Shown here one piece after another: positions 55,065-64,000 of a stretch of DNA of 64,000 nt (positions are counted from its first letter, which is position 1; each line of letters starts with the position of its first letter). The position numbers and the translations under genes are program-made. The stretch is from Roridomyces roridus (Eukaryota; Basidiomycota; Agaricomycetes; Agaricales; Mycenaceae), in contig JARKIF010000061.1 of the NCBI GenBank assembly GCA_029378245.1, positions 1 through 64,000 of the forward strand, read 5' to 3'. The notes below the pieces were generated by a model, which saw only the letters and a program-made list of their open reading frames with translations, was not told the DNA's origin and made no database searches.

Positions 55065-55958
55065 TAGGCTTCCTCGTGCGCTCGAGCAAGAGTCGCAAGA
55101 ACCCCTACGCCAGTTTTGCTCGCCGGCTTCGGGAAATTGCCCAAAACAATGTGATCAAGCTCAAGTATCAGCTGTCTGACGAGCTTGATCTCTCAGATCG
55201 TCGAGAGGAGGAACGCCGAGGCCACACCATCGCGAGTTGTGAGTCAATTTTTAATGTTTGTTGAGTTCGATGGTCAACCCACTTCCACAGACCCTGATAT
55301 TGCTGTCCTCCAGCCCCACATCTGTGCACCACTCTCGGCTCCCGTTTTAAAGGCAGTCAAAAACTACCTGCTGCAGACGTTCGAGGTCTCGGAAGACGAG
55401 GTAAGTGGATGTATTCCTGATGAGGTTTCACAGTGGGGGAAGATTTCGTTCCTCGATGGCGGTGATAAAATTCGGGGAGCTGACCTTGTCGAGTCTTCGG
55501 AGAAAAATATGACCCGGGAAGCCTCATTCATCAAGGTTCGTGCGGAGATCACACTGTTTTATTTGAGCTGACGACTAAAGAAGTACTCGCATGAGGTCGA
55601 CGTCAATCGGAACTTTCGCCACAAACCGGTTCTTCTCCAACGCGAGATCGTGTACGGCCAGCTTTTACGCGTGATCGAGTTTCACGCGGACATCCCATCC
55701 GCTCCCGACGACAACGGACGCCTCGTCCAGCAAGCTCGCACTGTTTGGCTCGCCGTCATACGCCCTGTCAAATTGCTTGGCAAGAGCAAGCGTCTCGGAA
55801 TCCCTTTCTACAAGGATAATGCCCCAATTGAAGTTGTTGATGTGGATGATCTCAGCTGTCTCGTGGCGCGTATTCCTGACCACGAGCCTGGCCCGCCGCG
55901 ATGGGCGCTCTGCGAGCGCCAGGATGCCATGGGAGCAGGGGAAGAGAACGAAGAATGA
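55065..55958 (+). pseudogene. 5'-truncated C-terminal part of a Plavaka/CACTA-like element protein
   Basis: Three exons with two GT-AG introns (GTGAGT...CACAG near 55,241-55,291; GTTCGT...TAAAG near 55,536-55,581). Product text: RKNPYASFARRLREIAQNNV, YPDIAVLQPHICAPLSAPVL, GKISFLDGGDKIRGADLVES, ASFIKKYSHEVDVNRNFRHK, VYGQLLRVIEFHADI, then IEVVDVDDLSCLVARIPDHE and an acidic end. The order 'DGGD..RA..LV', 'SFI.Y...VD.N......', 'YGQL' and 'VVDV..L.CLV.R' matches the C-terminal region of Plavaka-type proteins as I remember them. The upstream transposase is gone: the coding text starts right at the left inverted repeat. The family assignment is moderate. Confidence 0.5.
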
Positions 55959-56161
55959 TTCAATTCGATGTATTTTCCACCTATGTACATGTTCGAGTTC
56001 AAATCTGTTGACTTCCATCATGTTCAATTCAGCTCCGAATGACACCTGGAAAAAGTACCTGAAACCTCGACTACCTGAAACAATATTCAGGTCAAAAGAT
56101 ACTGAAACCTGAAAGTCAGTGTGTGGATACCTGGATTCCAGGTGGTTTGACATCCCCAGTG
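55959..56161. mobile_element. 3' terminus of the Plavaka/CACTA-like remnant
   Basis: After the stop codon, a tract with several CCTGAAA/ACCTGG motifs ends CATCCCCAGTG at 56151-56161, whose complement CACTGGGGATG is a CACTA-type end. From 56162 the sequence is a copy of the 7TM gene 3' end, so this marks the element boundary. Confidence 0.55.
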
Positions 56162-56363
56162 GTACTCGAGCGGCAACCCAATCTCCTTTGCTCCCATGAC
56201 GTTTGCAGGGACGACGAATTCAACTCTGGAGACTTCTCGAGCGACGACGAGATTGGGATTTTGTAGGCTCGAAGCGGACGTTCCTTCTGTATCTGGGTGG
56301 AATGTACTTGTATCGTGTACAATTATGTAGCAATTCTACGGGAATGGATATCGAAAACAGCGA
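56162..56363 (+). pseudogene. Duplicated 3' end of the 7TM gene, without the insertion
   Basis: Begins GTACTCGAGCGGCAACCCAA exactly as at 36702 and follows it to GAATTCAACT. It then continues directly with CTGGAGACTTCTCGAG (37111 onward) to ATCGAAAACAGCGAC (37251). It thus lacks the 343-bp TIR element and serves as the empty site. It has a few substitutions and a 5-base deletion (GATGA versus GA) relative to the other copy. Confidence 0.8.
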
Positions 56364-56872
56364 CCATCGTCTGTGCCTTTCTCCCACTCGAAATCAATGA
56401 TGAGCAGGGCATGGGCGGTGCGTAGGAGTTGGGTTTCAATCATATCTTGGGGAAAGAAGCTAGGGTGGCTTGTGAGCTTGAATGAGCGCCATAGGAGCGG
56501 ACACTGCAGAAGTGTTTCTCTCCAGGACCTGCAGATAGGGCCCAGTATCCACGGAGGCTGCTCTATCATTTTGTCTGCAATTTTTCGGGTGCAGGGCACC
56601 AGTCGCATGATATCGGCGACAAGTCCTGGTGGAACATGACGTATGGGCGCAAGAACCGCCCGGCATTGTTCAGCATGAGCAACGAGATCGTCTTGGTCGC
56701 GCACCAGATTCGCTAGTGCGGTCTGTAGAATGTCGATTTGGGTGTTTAGCGCAGCCACCCGGGGTTGAGGGTCCGCGATGGAATTTTCAATGTTGGGTAT
56801 CTCGGAATCAAGAGGGCAAACGTTGCTGGTGAGTAGCTCCTCTCGAATCGAATACGAGGTCGTCGATGGCAT
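56364..56872 (-). pseudogene. F-box-like gene, 3' end lost at a rearrangement junction
   Basis: Starts at ATG 56872 (MPSTTSYSIREELLTSNVCP). A coiled coil (RVAALNTQIDILQTALANLV), then F-box-like text VPPGLVADIMRLVPCTRKIA, and PPWILGPICRSWRETLLQCP with LLWRSFKLTSHPSFFPQDMI, the pattern of the common Agaricomycete F-box family. After LLIIDFEWEKGTDDGR the sequence changes at 56363/56364 into the duplicated 7TM flank (shared CAGCGAC), so the leucine-rich part is missing. Its subfamily is that of the gene at 18691. Confidence 0.65.
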
Positions 56873-57160
56873 CCTCGTGCTGGTCAAGTCCACCGCGGCA
56901 CCGCAGTGAAAACAAAGCATCGAGCGGTGCTTACTGGGATATTGCTGGCATCGTTCCTCGCTGCTTCGCACGACTTCTCGTGGCGGATGTCGTTCCTTCC
57001 TTTTTGGGAGATTACATCATCACCCGCCACCATGCTACATCGTTTCTTTGCGGCGCAGGCTGGGTTCTCAGGGCATCTTCAACTAAGGGAGAAGGTGCCT
57101 GGAGGTGTTAGGCAGCCGTCCCCGTGCTTTCATCCCCTCTGGGAGCCTTGACGAATCGCT

Positions 57161-57691
57161 TTGTGTTATTTCTCTACCTCATGGAGTTACTCCGTTTTGA
57201 CCACGCGGTTTTCATTCATGCCTTTCCTTCTTGATTCATCTGCTTCAATATCTACTTATCTCGTGCTGACTCTCCGTACAGATTGTCGCTTTGACCATGG
57301 GAATCGGATGGGCGCTTGCGAGAGGCGCGCGAGCAATCCATCATACCTCTGCAGCACCCGACATGTACGCTCAGCGCTGTCGGTGCTGTCGAAGTATTGC
57401 TACGACGACGAAGTCTCCGTAATTGAGCAGGGTAACGACGTGTGTCTCCTTACTATTACTGCGTTTCCTTCTCTTCATGAAATCGTCCACCAGCTCCATG
57501 TCTTCGAGACGGAGATGCTCGTGGAGCTCTGGAGCCATACTCCCAGCACTGCGCGTCCCTCATTCCCGCTCCAGCTCGCGCCCGTCAACCCCGATGTCCG
57601 TCTAGAGGGCGACCACTCTCCTTTTGATCCCATCCGCCATCTCCATCGCCAGGCCCGTCATCCATCCTGGCTACGACATCGAGTCGGGTGA
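57161..57691 (+). other. Open, GC-rich coding-like stretch, unidentified
   Basis: Several overlapping open frames, for example VRSALSVLSKYCYDDEVSVI, LTITAFPSLHEIVHQLHVFE and HPGYDIESGEMV. Codon-like GC bias suggests host coding sequence, but I recognise no family and cannot define exons. It is interrupted at 57701 by an hAT-type MITE, after which an open frame resumes (VPSPAALRSSNRR). Confidence 0.3.
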
Positions 57692-57700
57692 GATGGTGCC

Positions 57701-58140
57701 CAAGGGGGCACCGGGATCGAAATTTCGTACCGGGGGAGGGGGGGGGGGGGGTCCCGAGAGGGCTTGAAAAAAGTTTCTATATGTATATTAGTAAATGTGT
57801 TTTGGAGCATATTGGACACTCTTGATTGAAATTTCCAAATCGGGACTGATATATTACATAATACAGCTGCCAGTCTCATCGACTCTCACACGACATTGCC
57901 ACAGACAACAAGTGTATCATTGCTCAAGTACACATGAGATGGGTCTAATTGACACTGGGGTCCTCTAATAAGTTTGTAATACATATTTTTCCTATGGTTG
58001 GGAGCTGCGGATTGCTCGGACCGCCGGTAAATCACATGATCGTGGGAATGATCTGCCTTATATAGGAGGGGGGGGTCCAGCCAGGGTCGAAAAAATCTTT
58101 TCGACCCTATATCCGAAATTCCGATCCCGATGCCCCCTTG
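57701..58140. mobile_element. 440-bp hAT-type MITE with 8-bp target duplication
   Basis: Ends CAAGGGGGCACCGGGATCGA (left) and, complemented, CAAGGGGGCATCGGGATCGG (right), continuing to AATTTCG. ATGGTGCC is duplicated exactly at 57693-57700 and 58141-58148. Eight-base duplication and CA-GGGG-type ends indicate the hAT superfamily. G-runs lie just inside both ends. No transposase. Confidence 0.85.
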
Positions 58141-58265
58141 ATGGTGCCCTCCCCGGCTGCTCTGAGGTCGTCGAATCGTCGAATCAGCCCATTGTGCTGC
58201 CAGCAAGATCGACCGCACCAACCGCTCCTCCGCACGCCCTTATCCAGACAGACCAAACCCCCTTG

Positions 58266-58844
58266 GCCTCCCCCCCAATGACACCGATAAGGTCATGTGA
58301 CAGCCGATAAGGTCATGTGATTTGTCTTGCGTGAGTTCGATACAGTGTGGGGTCAGTTCTTTTTTTCTGTAAATTCCACCCTAGCCTCCTCAAGCTCCTC
58401 AAGCTCCAACAACCTAACTTAACCAACTGAGCCTAACTTGAACCTGGTCTATCAGATCTAGCCACCCATTCACCGTGGATACTGTACCTAACTGCCCATT
58501 CACTGTGGATTCTCAGAGGGGTATTCACAGCCGAGGCTGCGGGGGAGGTATTGACAGTCTGGGTAGGACAATGTCATTCAACTGAGCCTAACCAACCAAC
58601 CCACCCTTCTCTCATTGTAGAATAACAAAATGCTGACAAAAAAATTGACCAGCACCAAGAATTGAACTCGAGACATTCAAGAAATGAAGGATCATGAAGA
58701 TGGGACACCGGAACCGCAGAGCCACTGGGACATTGGTTAGTGGCCGCCACGTGGCGTCACAGTCCCAGTAGATGCCAAGAAACCCCCACGTGCCTTGATA
58801 TCAATCCGATTAGCCTTTTTTGGACATGTCATTGGGGGGGAGGC
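58266..58844. mobile_element. 579-bp inverted-repeat element containing a tRNA-like sequence
   Basis: Perfect 18-bp arms GCCTCCCCCCCAATGACA (58266-58283) and complement (58827-58844). Just inside the left arm GCCGATAAGGTCATGTGA-like units repeat twice in tandem (about 58,284-58,321). It contains the minus-strand tRNA-like sequence at 58,647-58,731. No coding. No clear target duplication. Confidence 0.6.
58647..58731 (-). ncRNA. tRNA-like sequence with pol III terminator
   Basis: Minus strand: GTCCCAGTGGCTCTGCGG (A-box-like TGGCTCTGCGG), about 45 nt, then CTCGAGTTCAATTCTTGG (B-box GAGTTCAATTC), GGTGCTGG, and TTTTTTT at 58639-58645. Arm pairing is weak and the anticodon unclear, so it is a tRNA relic or SINE head rather than a working tRNA. 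Confidence 0.45.
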
Positions 58845-58849
58845 GTGCG

Positions 58850-59480
58850 CCAGCTAGACAGACAAGAAACAAGGCGCGGTGGCCCATGCGCGCAGTTTCT
58901 GAGTGGGGACTCAGACTGCACTCGGCGGGGGGCCGGCGCTTTGCAGTGCTGATGCTCTCGAACGAGGAGAGTATTGCATCACATCCACCAGGAGCCGCTG
59001 GAGCTGCGTTTTGTGGGATGCGACACAATCTCCGTCTGCGTGCCACCTCAGTCTGTGCCCCATGTGTATCCAGCTCCACGTATCCCCGTCCCTCTGAATA
59101 CCACCACCACCGCCTCTCGTGCATGCCATCGTCCTCTCCCCGCCCTTGGCCTCCTCTCGCTCGCCAGACTCCCTGTCTCGCAACGCTTCCGGTTCGCGCT
59201 CCTCGACCGACACATCACTCCCGCCGCGCCCCCTGCCTCAATCGGCACCCAAGTCATGCCCACGTCATGCCCGCAGCGTACCGGGGCGGGAATCACGCGG
59301 CGCGGCTGCCTGTCACTTCTCGCAGTACTCTTTTGGCGTGGAGAGGCATTTGGCTCGGAAGCCCCGTGGCGGCTTCATCGGTCCTTCCGCCTCGCCGCCA
59401 CCTGCTTCTGGTCTGCCGGGGAGTGTGATTGAAGTGCCTGTGGACGGGAAGTGGCTGGGCAGAGAAGCTGGGGGATTGGG
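58850..59480. other. GC-rich open block, unassigned
   Basis: About 60% GC with overlapping open frames on both strands (for example LELRFVGCDTISVCVPPQSV on plus). No family, start or splice pattern can be supported. It may be the other half of the gene entered by the MITEs at 57.7 and 58.3 kb, or promoter sequence. Confidence 0.3.
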
Positions 59481-60053
59481 ATGAGAAAGGGGCAGGTGAG
59501 CAGTGGAGAAACATCAGCCAACAAGGAAGAAGGTGGCCTTTATGTCTGTTATTTCTCTGTCCTCCCTTGGGTTTCGCTCATAGTTTGTGCAGATTACCCC
59601 TCACTGTCTCCTTGATGGACGGCGCCATGGGGAAATCTCAGATCATTTATGTAATCTGGGTGTTTACCCATGTCTGAATGTGCACCGGAGGCAGCAGTAC
59701 ACTATGTTGCAGCTCATCATATGAGCGATATTTAATGTGTTAATAACCAAGTGATGACTACGTTTAGCGGCAGGATTTCATGAGAAAGTTTGTACATGTT
59801 TGTCCTCTAAGAAGCTTGTACATATTTGTCCCTGCACGCAGGCATCTTCTTTGCTTCTTACCACCACCTCATCAAGTTCTCTGCTGGCTGTGAGCTGCTC
59901 TCTTGTTTTTTTGTTCCTGTCCGATTGCATAACAATCTCCAGATCAGTTTCATGATGTCTAATACCCACCGAGTCGGAAGAGTCCGGGATGTCATTATCC
60001 ATGGTTTGTGAAATCTCAGTGTGGGATCCTGAATAAATATGAGCTGTGGCTAT
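59481..60053. other. Region upstream of the NACHT gene
   Basis: AT-richer, with no supported gene. A first exon of the NACHT gene probably lies here, because its glycine-rich exon begins at an acceptor (GGCTATAG, 60,053). Confidence 0.35.
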
Positions 60054-61733
60054 AGGTGGCCCAGGAGGTCAAGGTGGGGCAGGGAATGAAATTGGGGGTG
60101 TTGGTGGACCCGGAGGGAATGCCATTGTCAATGTGTAAGCTTTTTGACACCCACACTGCCAAGTTAACTCATCATTCTATGACAGTGTCCAAGGGTTTGT
60201 CACATTTTCTCCCAGCATAGCTCTTGTGGCTCATCTTTGGGGTAGATCAAATGAGGATTTATTCAAGTGGTTAGGGAAACCTTCGGATACACAGGACAGA
60301 CAGCATCAGCTGCAAGGGCTTCGTCACGAAGGTACTGGGACCTGGCTGCTGGAGCATGATCAGTTTGTTAGTTGGAAAAACACATCTGGCAGCTTGTGGA
60401 TCCAGGGAATCTGTATGTTGACCTGATTTTAGCTCACTTCATATCTGATCAATTCCAGCTGGAACGGGGAAAAGTGTACTCAGGTATTTCATTTATTTCA
60501 CTACACCATCTCTGCTGACATGAACAGCTCAACCATCATCAATGACCTTGTCAAGACTGGCAAAGAAGTTGCATATTTCTTTTTTGACTTCAGGAATGAC
60601 AGACAAAGCCTGGATATCATGTTGCGCTCCATTGTCTGGCAGCTCTCTGAGATGTCCCCCACTCCACATAGGACTCTTTCAACATTTCATGAAACACTGG
60701 GAAAAGGGAAAATACAGCCACAGATTAAAGATCTCCAACAACTCTTTCATGATTTGATTGGAGAACTAGGGCAGGCATACATTGTTCTGGATGCACTGGA
60801 TGAATGCCACAAGAATGATTGGACAGCTCTTGTTGCATTTGTGAACAGACTATGTGGATCTTCCAAGAAATGCCCACATTTGCTGTTCACAAGTCAACAT
60901 CGCCAGGAATTTCAAACAGGTTTCAAGGGCATTCCTTTGATCCAGTTGCATACATCAATCTTGGATGAGGACATAAGATCTTTTGTCGACAGCAAGATTT
61001 TGGCAATATCTGATGATGCGGAACATGCCAATTCAGTCATTGAGCAAATTGTGAGCAAGAGTAATGGAATGTAAGTATTTTTATTTTTATTTTTGGCCTT
61101 GTACTCAAAGGCATTGATAGGTTCCGCATGGCAGATTGCTTGATCAGGGAATTAGGTTGCTGTCATTGGGAGGATGAATGGGATGAGGTCCTTGCAGTTC
61201 TACCCACTGATCTCTTCAGCATCTACAGCCGTTTCCTTAACCGTGCCAAGGCAGAACCCAAACTGCCATCAGTTTTCATTCAGGCAATACTACGGTGGCT
61301 TCTGTTTTCAGCAAGGGAGCTATCCCCTGAGGAGCTTGGAGATGCCATTGCCTTTCGTTTGGATCTGCCCAATTTTGACTTCTCCAACCTGGATACATCA
61401 ATTCATCACCCAGGCAGGCGCAAGGGAAATTCTCAAATTGTCAAGTTGCTTGATGGGCTTGTTGTTGCTAACACTGATGAGGCAAGGCAAGAATCAATTA
61501 GTTTTGCACAGTCATCTGTGCGAGATTATGTCCTTTCCAAGGAGTTTCATCAGGAGCATGTATCAACCTTTGATCTCAGTGAGAAAATCTCACAAACATT
61601 CCTTGCACAAACCTGTCTGCGTTATCTCCTTGTGTTCTCAGAAAAGGATCATGTTGTGACTCAGCAAACCTGGGTGCAGTACCCACTTGCAGTGTATGCA
61701 GCCAGAAATTGGTCACCTGTAAAGACCACATAA
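60054..61733 (+). CDS. NACHT (NLR-like) NTPase, truncated before repeats
   Basis: Exons: glycine-rich VGGPGGQGGAGNEIGGVGGP (60054-60134); 60186-60412 with LWGRSNEDLFKWLGKP, GTGTWLLEHDQFVSWKN and LWIQGIS; a 25-nt exon 60459-60483 holding most of the P-loop (GTGKSVL); then from 60528 STIINDLVKTGKEVAYFFFD, SIVWQLSEMSPTP, Walker B AYIVLDALDECH (about 60,775), LLFTSQHRQEF; and a last exon FRMADCLIREL, WEDEWDEVLAVLPTDLFSIY, SPEELGDAIAF, SFAQSSVRDYVLS. It stops after YPLAVYAARNWSPVKTT, exactly where WD40, ankyrin or TPR repeats normally begin in fungal NLRs. NLRs sense non-self through those repeats, so this copy may lack a sensor. Frame intact; start exon not found. Confidence 0.7.
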
Positions 61734-61742
61734 GTAGGCTAG

Positions 61743-61781
61743 TTAGCCCTGTACCTAGGGGGGGGGTAGTACAGGGCTAAT
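61743..61781. repeat. Hairpin with G9 loop behind the NACHT gene
   Basis: TTAGCCCTGTAC (61743-61754) pairs perfectly with GTACAGGGCTAA (61770-61781) around CTAGGGGGGGGGTA. It lies 10 bp after the NACHT stop and may be a transposon end or a recombination scar. Confidence 0.55.
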
Positions 61782-62519
61782 TAGCCCTGGCTCGTGCTTC
61801 TACACCAGGCTTCTACACATGCTTCTACAACTCTAGAAATGCCTGCAAGTCTTATGCTCCTCCTGCCTTGGAGAAAATAAGACAAGTCCTTGCCGGCAAA
61901 CTCGGCATCTAGCTGGGTATCATCAATTTTTGATGGAGGGGTAAATTAGTGATATCTCTGCCAAATTTGAAGCACAATAGTGGCAGAAATCATGATTGGG
62001 CTTCAGCCACTGATCAGATCTCATCAAAATGATTGATGGCATCAAAACACAGAAGCTGTAGAGGATGGCATAGGTGGCCACATATCAGCACATTTATGGC
62101 TGTTGATCACATTACATCAATGATTGATCCCATCAGCCAAAATGCAAAGTTGTAGTACAGCTCAAGAGCTACAAGAGTTGTCAGTAAACTTGTACCTAGA
62201 AGCGTCCCCATCACCCATAGAATGGACAACATTTAATAATCAGTGGCATCTGGAGTCTGGACTGGATTCACAGATATGCCAATGCCAGTGGGACGCAGCT
62301 ACCCACCCAGGCCTTGTCTCCATGCTCATTTGGCTCAATGGTATCTTGCTCTTATGTTATCAACTATATTTTTGGAGTGGTCAGCAGTTCAAGTCCCATC
62401 CCTGCTTTTTTTTTTCACTTCACAACTTGTTACACACCTCAACCCATTCCATCTATCACCCTGGCCCCATTTGAGTGCAAAAATAAGTCTAGTTGTTCAT
62501 CTGGATCCACCTATGCAGC
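61782..62519. repeat. Element sequence leading into the right inverted-repeat arm
   Basis: Non-coding. AAAGTTGTAGTACAGCTCAA and GAGTTGTCA at about 62,142-62,186 resemble 46,417-46,455 of the long-TIR element, so this is related transposon sequence. The left arm lacks this extension. Confidence 0.45.
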
Positions 62520-63337
62520 TGATCAGACCCTTTTGATGCCGAGTCCTATTTGGGACCACTACTCCAAGTGGCCCAAAAAGGAAGTTTTGCCCAATGCACC
62601 TACTCCATGCAACCCTGTACAGCAGCCAATGTCAGGAGAGGTTCTATGGGTGTATTAATGTCATTTACAAGCCCCAAATGCCCATAGGTCAGCAATGCCA
62701 GGCTGATACATCAGTGTTTGTTGGGCAGGGGAAGTCCCCGGTATTTCATGGCTATTTGCGATCCATTCTGGCTGGGAATCATGTGGGCCTGCTCATGCTT
62801 TGTCCTTGGTCTCCTTGAAAGCTTGTTACTGGGGTCTATGCCACAATATGGTTGAGAGACACCAGGGTTGATTGGAGATCAATTGCTGGTTTGAGGCCCT
62901 TTCTCCTTGAGAGGATAATCTGTAAAGGACTTCTAAATTTTGTTTCAGACTTTATAAGCCCGAAATGGTGCAAATCTGGAGTAGCCTGGGATCAAAACTA
63001 CTGATTAGAGTGAGTTTTCCTCTGACAGTGATACAGTCCCATTCCTCAGACTCAGGATGTCCCTGGGTTGTCAGCTTGTCTTATATTGCTCAGGTATCCC
63101 AGACAGCCATTCCTACCATACAAGATCACACTTTGAGTCCTGTAATTCCTTGAATAAAGGAGATCAACCTGAGAGTGATCAATGAATTACAGGTCAAGGG
63201 GTTGGTCAAATGGGCTGATGGTGGGCTCTAATGAACTCTCCCGTCTCAGAGGATTCAGAATATATATAGTTTCACATGGGTTGCCTCATTGGTTGTTGAG
63301 TTATGAACATTTGTATGATGAACACTCCACTTTGAGT
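62520..63337 (+). repeat. Right arm of the 818-bp identical inverted repeat
   Basis: Complement of 54243-55060, no difference seen by eye over 818 bp. The outer end (CCACTTTGAGT) joins directly to an inverted fragment of the F-box gene, sharing ACTC at the join. Confidence 0.85.
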
Positions 63338-63757
63338 CGAGTCTTTGAAAAGTCGCTGCGCTCGAGGTTCAACTCCGTGAGCTGACCCCACGGGATTTCG
63401 ATGGTTTCCACCGTCATGTCGGAGAGACCATCCAAGGTCACACGACGAAGCTGTTTTGAACCAAGGAAGACGGTCGAGTGGTGTGTGGGAGGGGAAGCGG
63501 AAGAGCTGGAATTTCGCAGCCAGAGTTCCTCCAAGCAACGCATATCTCCAGCGGGTAACGCAAGGAGAGCTTGAACACATGGAGCACTGAGCGGGTGAAC
63601 TGTCAGGAATCGAATCCGGTGTGCGCAGCCAAGGAGTATGGGTTGGATGGCATTGTTTTTGGGACTGCCCAAATCCACAGAGAGATCCAGCCGCAGTGGG
63701 TGCTCGCCACTGAAGGACAGCCAGGATCGCAAGATTTTCAATATCCGCGGACGTGAA
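63338..63757 (-). pseudogene. Inverted 420-bp fragment of the F-box gene at 43-46 kb
   Basis: The complement matches 45,090-45,513 with about eight differences: GCTTCACGTCCGCGGA through ...GACTTTTCAAAGACTCG. It encodes the same leucine-rich text (LRSWLSFSGEHPLRLDLSVD; LRRVTLDGLSDMTVETIEIP). Neither end coincides with a splice site. The outer end is joined to unrelated sequence reading ESRDSQFRFRSASAS. Confidence 0.8.
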
Positions 63758-64000
63758 GCCGATGCAGAACGAAATCGAAACTGTGAGTCTCTGGATTCGC
63801 CCCCGACAACCATACTAACTGGCCTCGCAGCGCTCCGTTGAATGAAACTTGTATGAAAATAATCGAGAAGTTAAGTATAATAGTCAGATTCTACATAGGA
63901 TATACCCGCAACGCTCAGTCTGACAACCGCTTGCAGTAATCGGGGTTTCCCGTGGGATTCTGCACAACCAGTCAGCTCAGCGCGTATGAGGGGGAGGGAG
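63758..64000. other. Right edge of window, no supported gene
   Basis: Contains a possible donor/acceptor pair (GTGAGT near 63,782; CTCGCAG near 63,831) but too little sequence to call an exon. Confidence 0.3.

Noticed and set aside
56467..56486. 20-bp identity between the F-box remnant and the interior of the 343-bp element (37051-37070)
   Set aside because: The stretch encodes an ordinary conserved part of the F-box protein (RSFKLTS), and the element is full of GAGCTTG repeats, so chance is likely.

Overview
The window looks like a piece of a mushroom-forming basidiomycete genome (Agaricomycetes, perhaps Mycena-like; the genus is inference). Coding genes are cut by many 44-63 nt GT-AG introns. 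The gene content is typical of that group: expanded F-box-like families, BCS1-type AAA ATPases, unnamed 7TM proteins, an O-fucosyltransferase-like enzyme, a NACHT protein, Helitrons and CACTA/Plavaka-like DNA transposons. No bacterial operon or CRISPR logic is present.

Host-like left part (1-20,012): a decayed F-box-like copy (A) runs off the left edge. It is followed by a BCS1-like ATPase (minus), an F-box-like gene (minus), an O-fucosyltransferase-like gene (plus) and an intronless membrane protein (minus). A DUF6534-type 7TM pseudogene and a second relic of the same family lie next to a second BCS1-like ATPase (plus). F-box-like copy B (minus) and an unrelated F-box-like gene (plus) share a 107-bp divergent promoter. 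The two BCS1 paralogues share an 8-nt micro-exon.

Mobile-element centre (20,013-48,713): a nearly intact 7.65-kb Helitron reading frame is broken by one TGA and ends in a ubiquitin-protease-like domain. Two TA-flanked MITEs follow, then F-box copies C (pseudogene) and D (intact), a 7TM gene whose 3' end was hit by a TIR element, a second decayed Helitron (minus), an F-box gene split by a 1.33-kb CACTA-type insertion, and a 2.59-kb long-TIR element just behind that gene's stop codon.

Right part (48,714-64,000): a TPR protein, a truncated LTR retrotransposon, and a composite block bounded by identical 818-bp inverted repeats (54,243-55,060 and 62,520-63,337). Inside the block are the tail of a Plavaka/CACTA-like protein gene, a duplicated 7TM 3' end, a cut F-box gene, an hAT-type MITE with perfect 8-bp target duplication, an inverted-repeat element carrying a tRNA-like sequence, and a NACHT gene cut short before its repeat domain. 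Just outside the right repeat is a roughly 98% identical inverted fragment of the F-box gene at 43-46 kb.

The window reads as host gene families being duplicated and broken by several classes of transposon. Several insertions can be dated relative to each other because the uninterrupted version of the site is also present here. All calls come from reading the sequence only; domain names rest on remembered family motifs and no database search was run.
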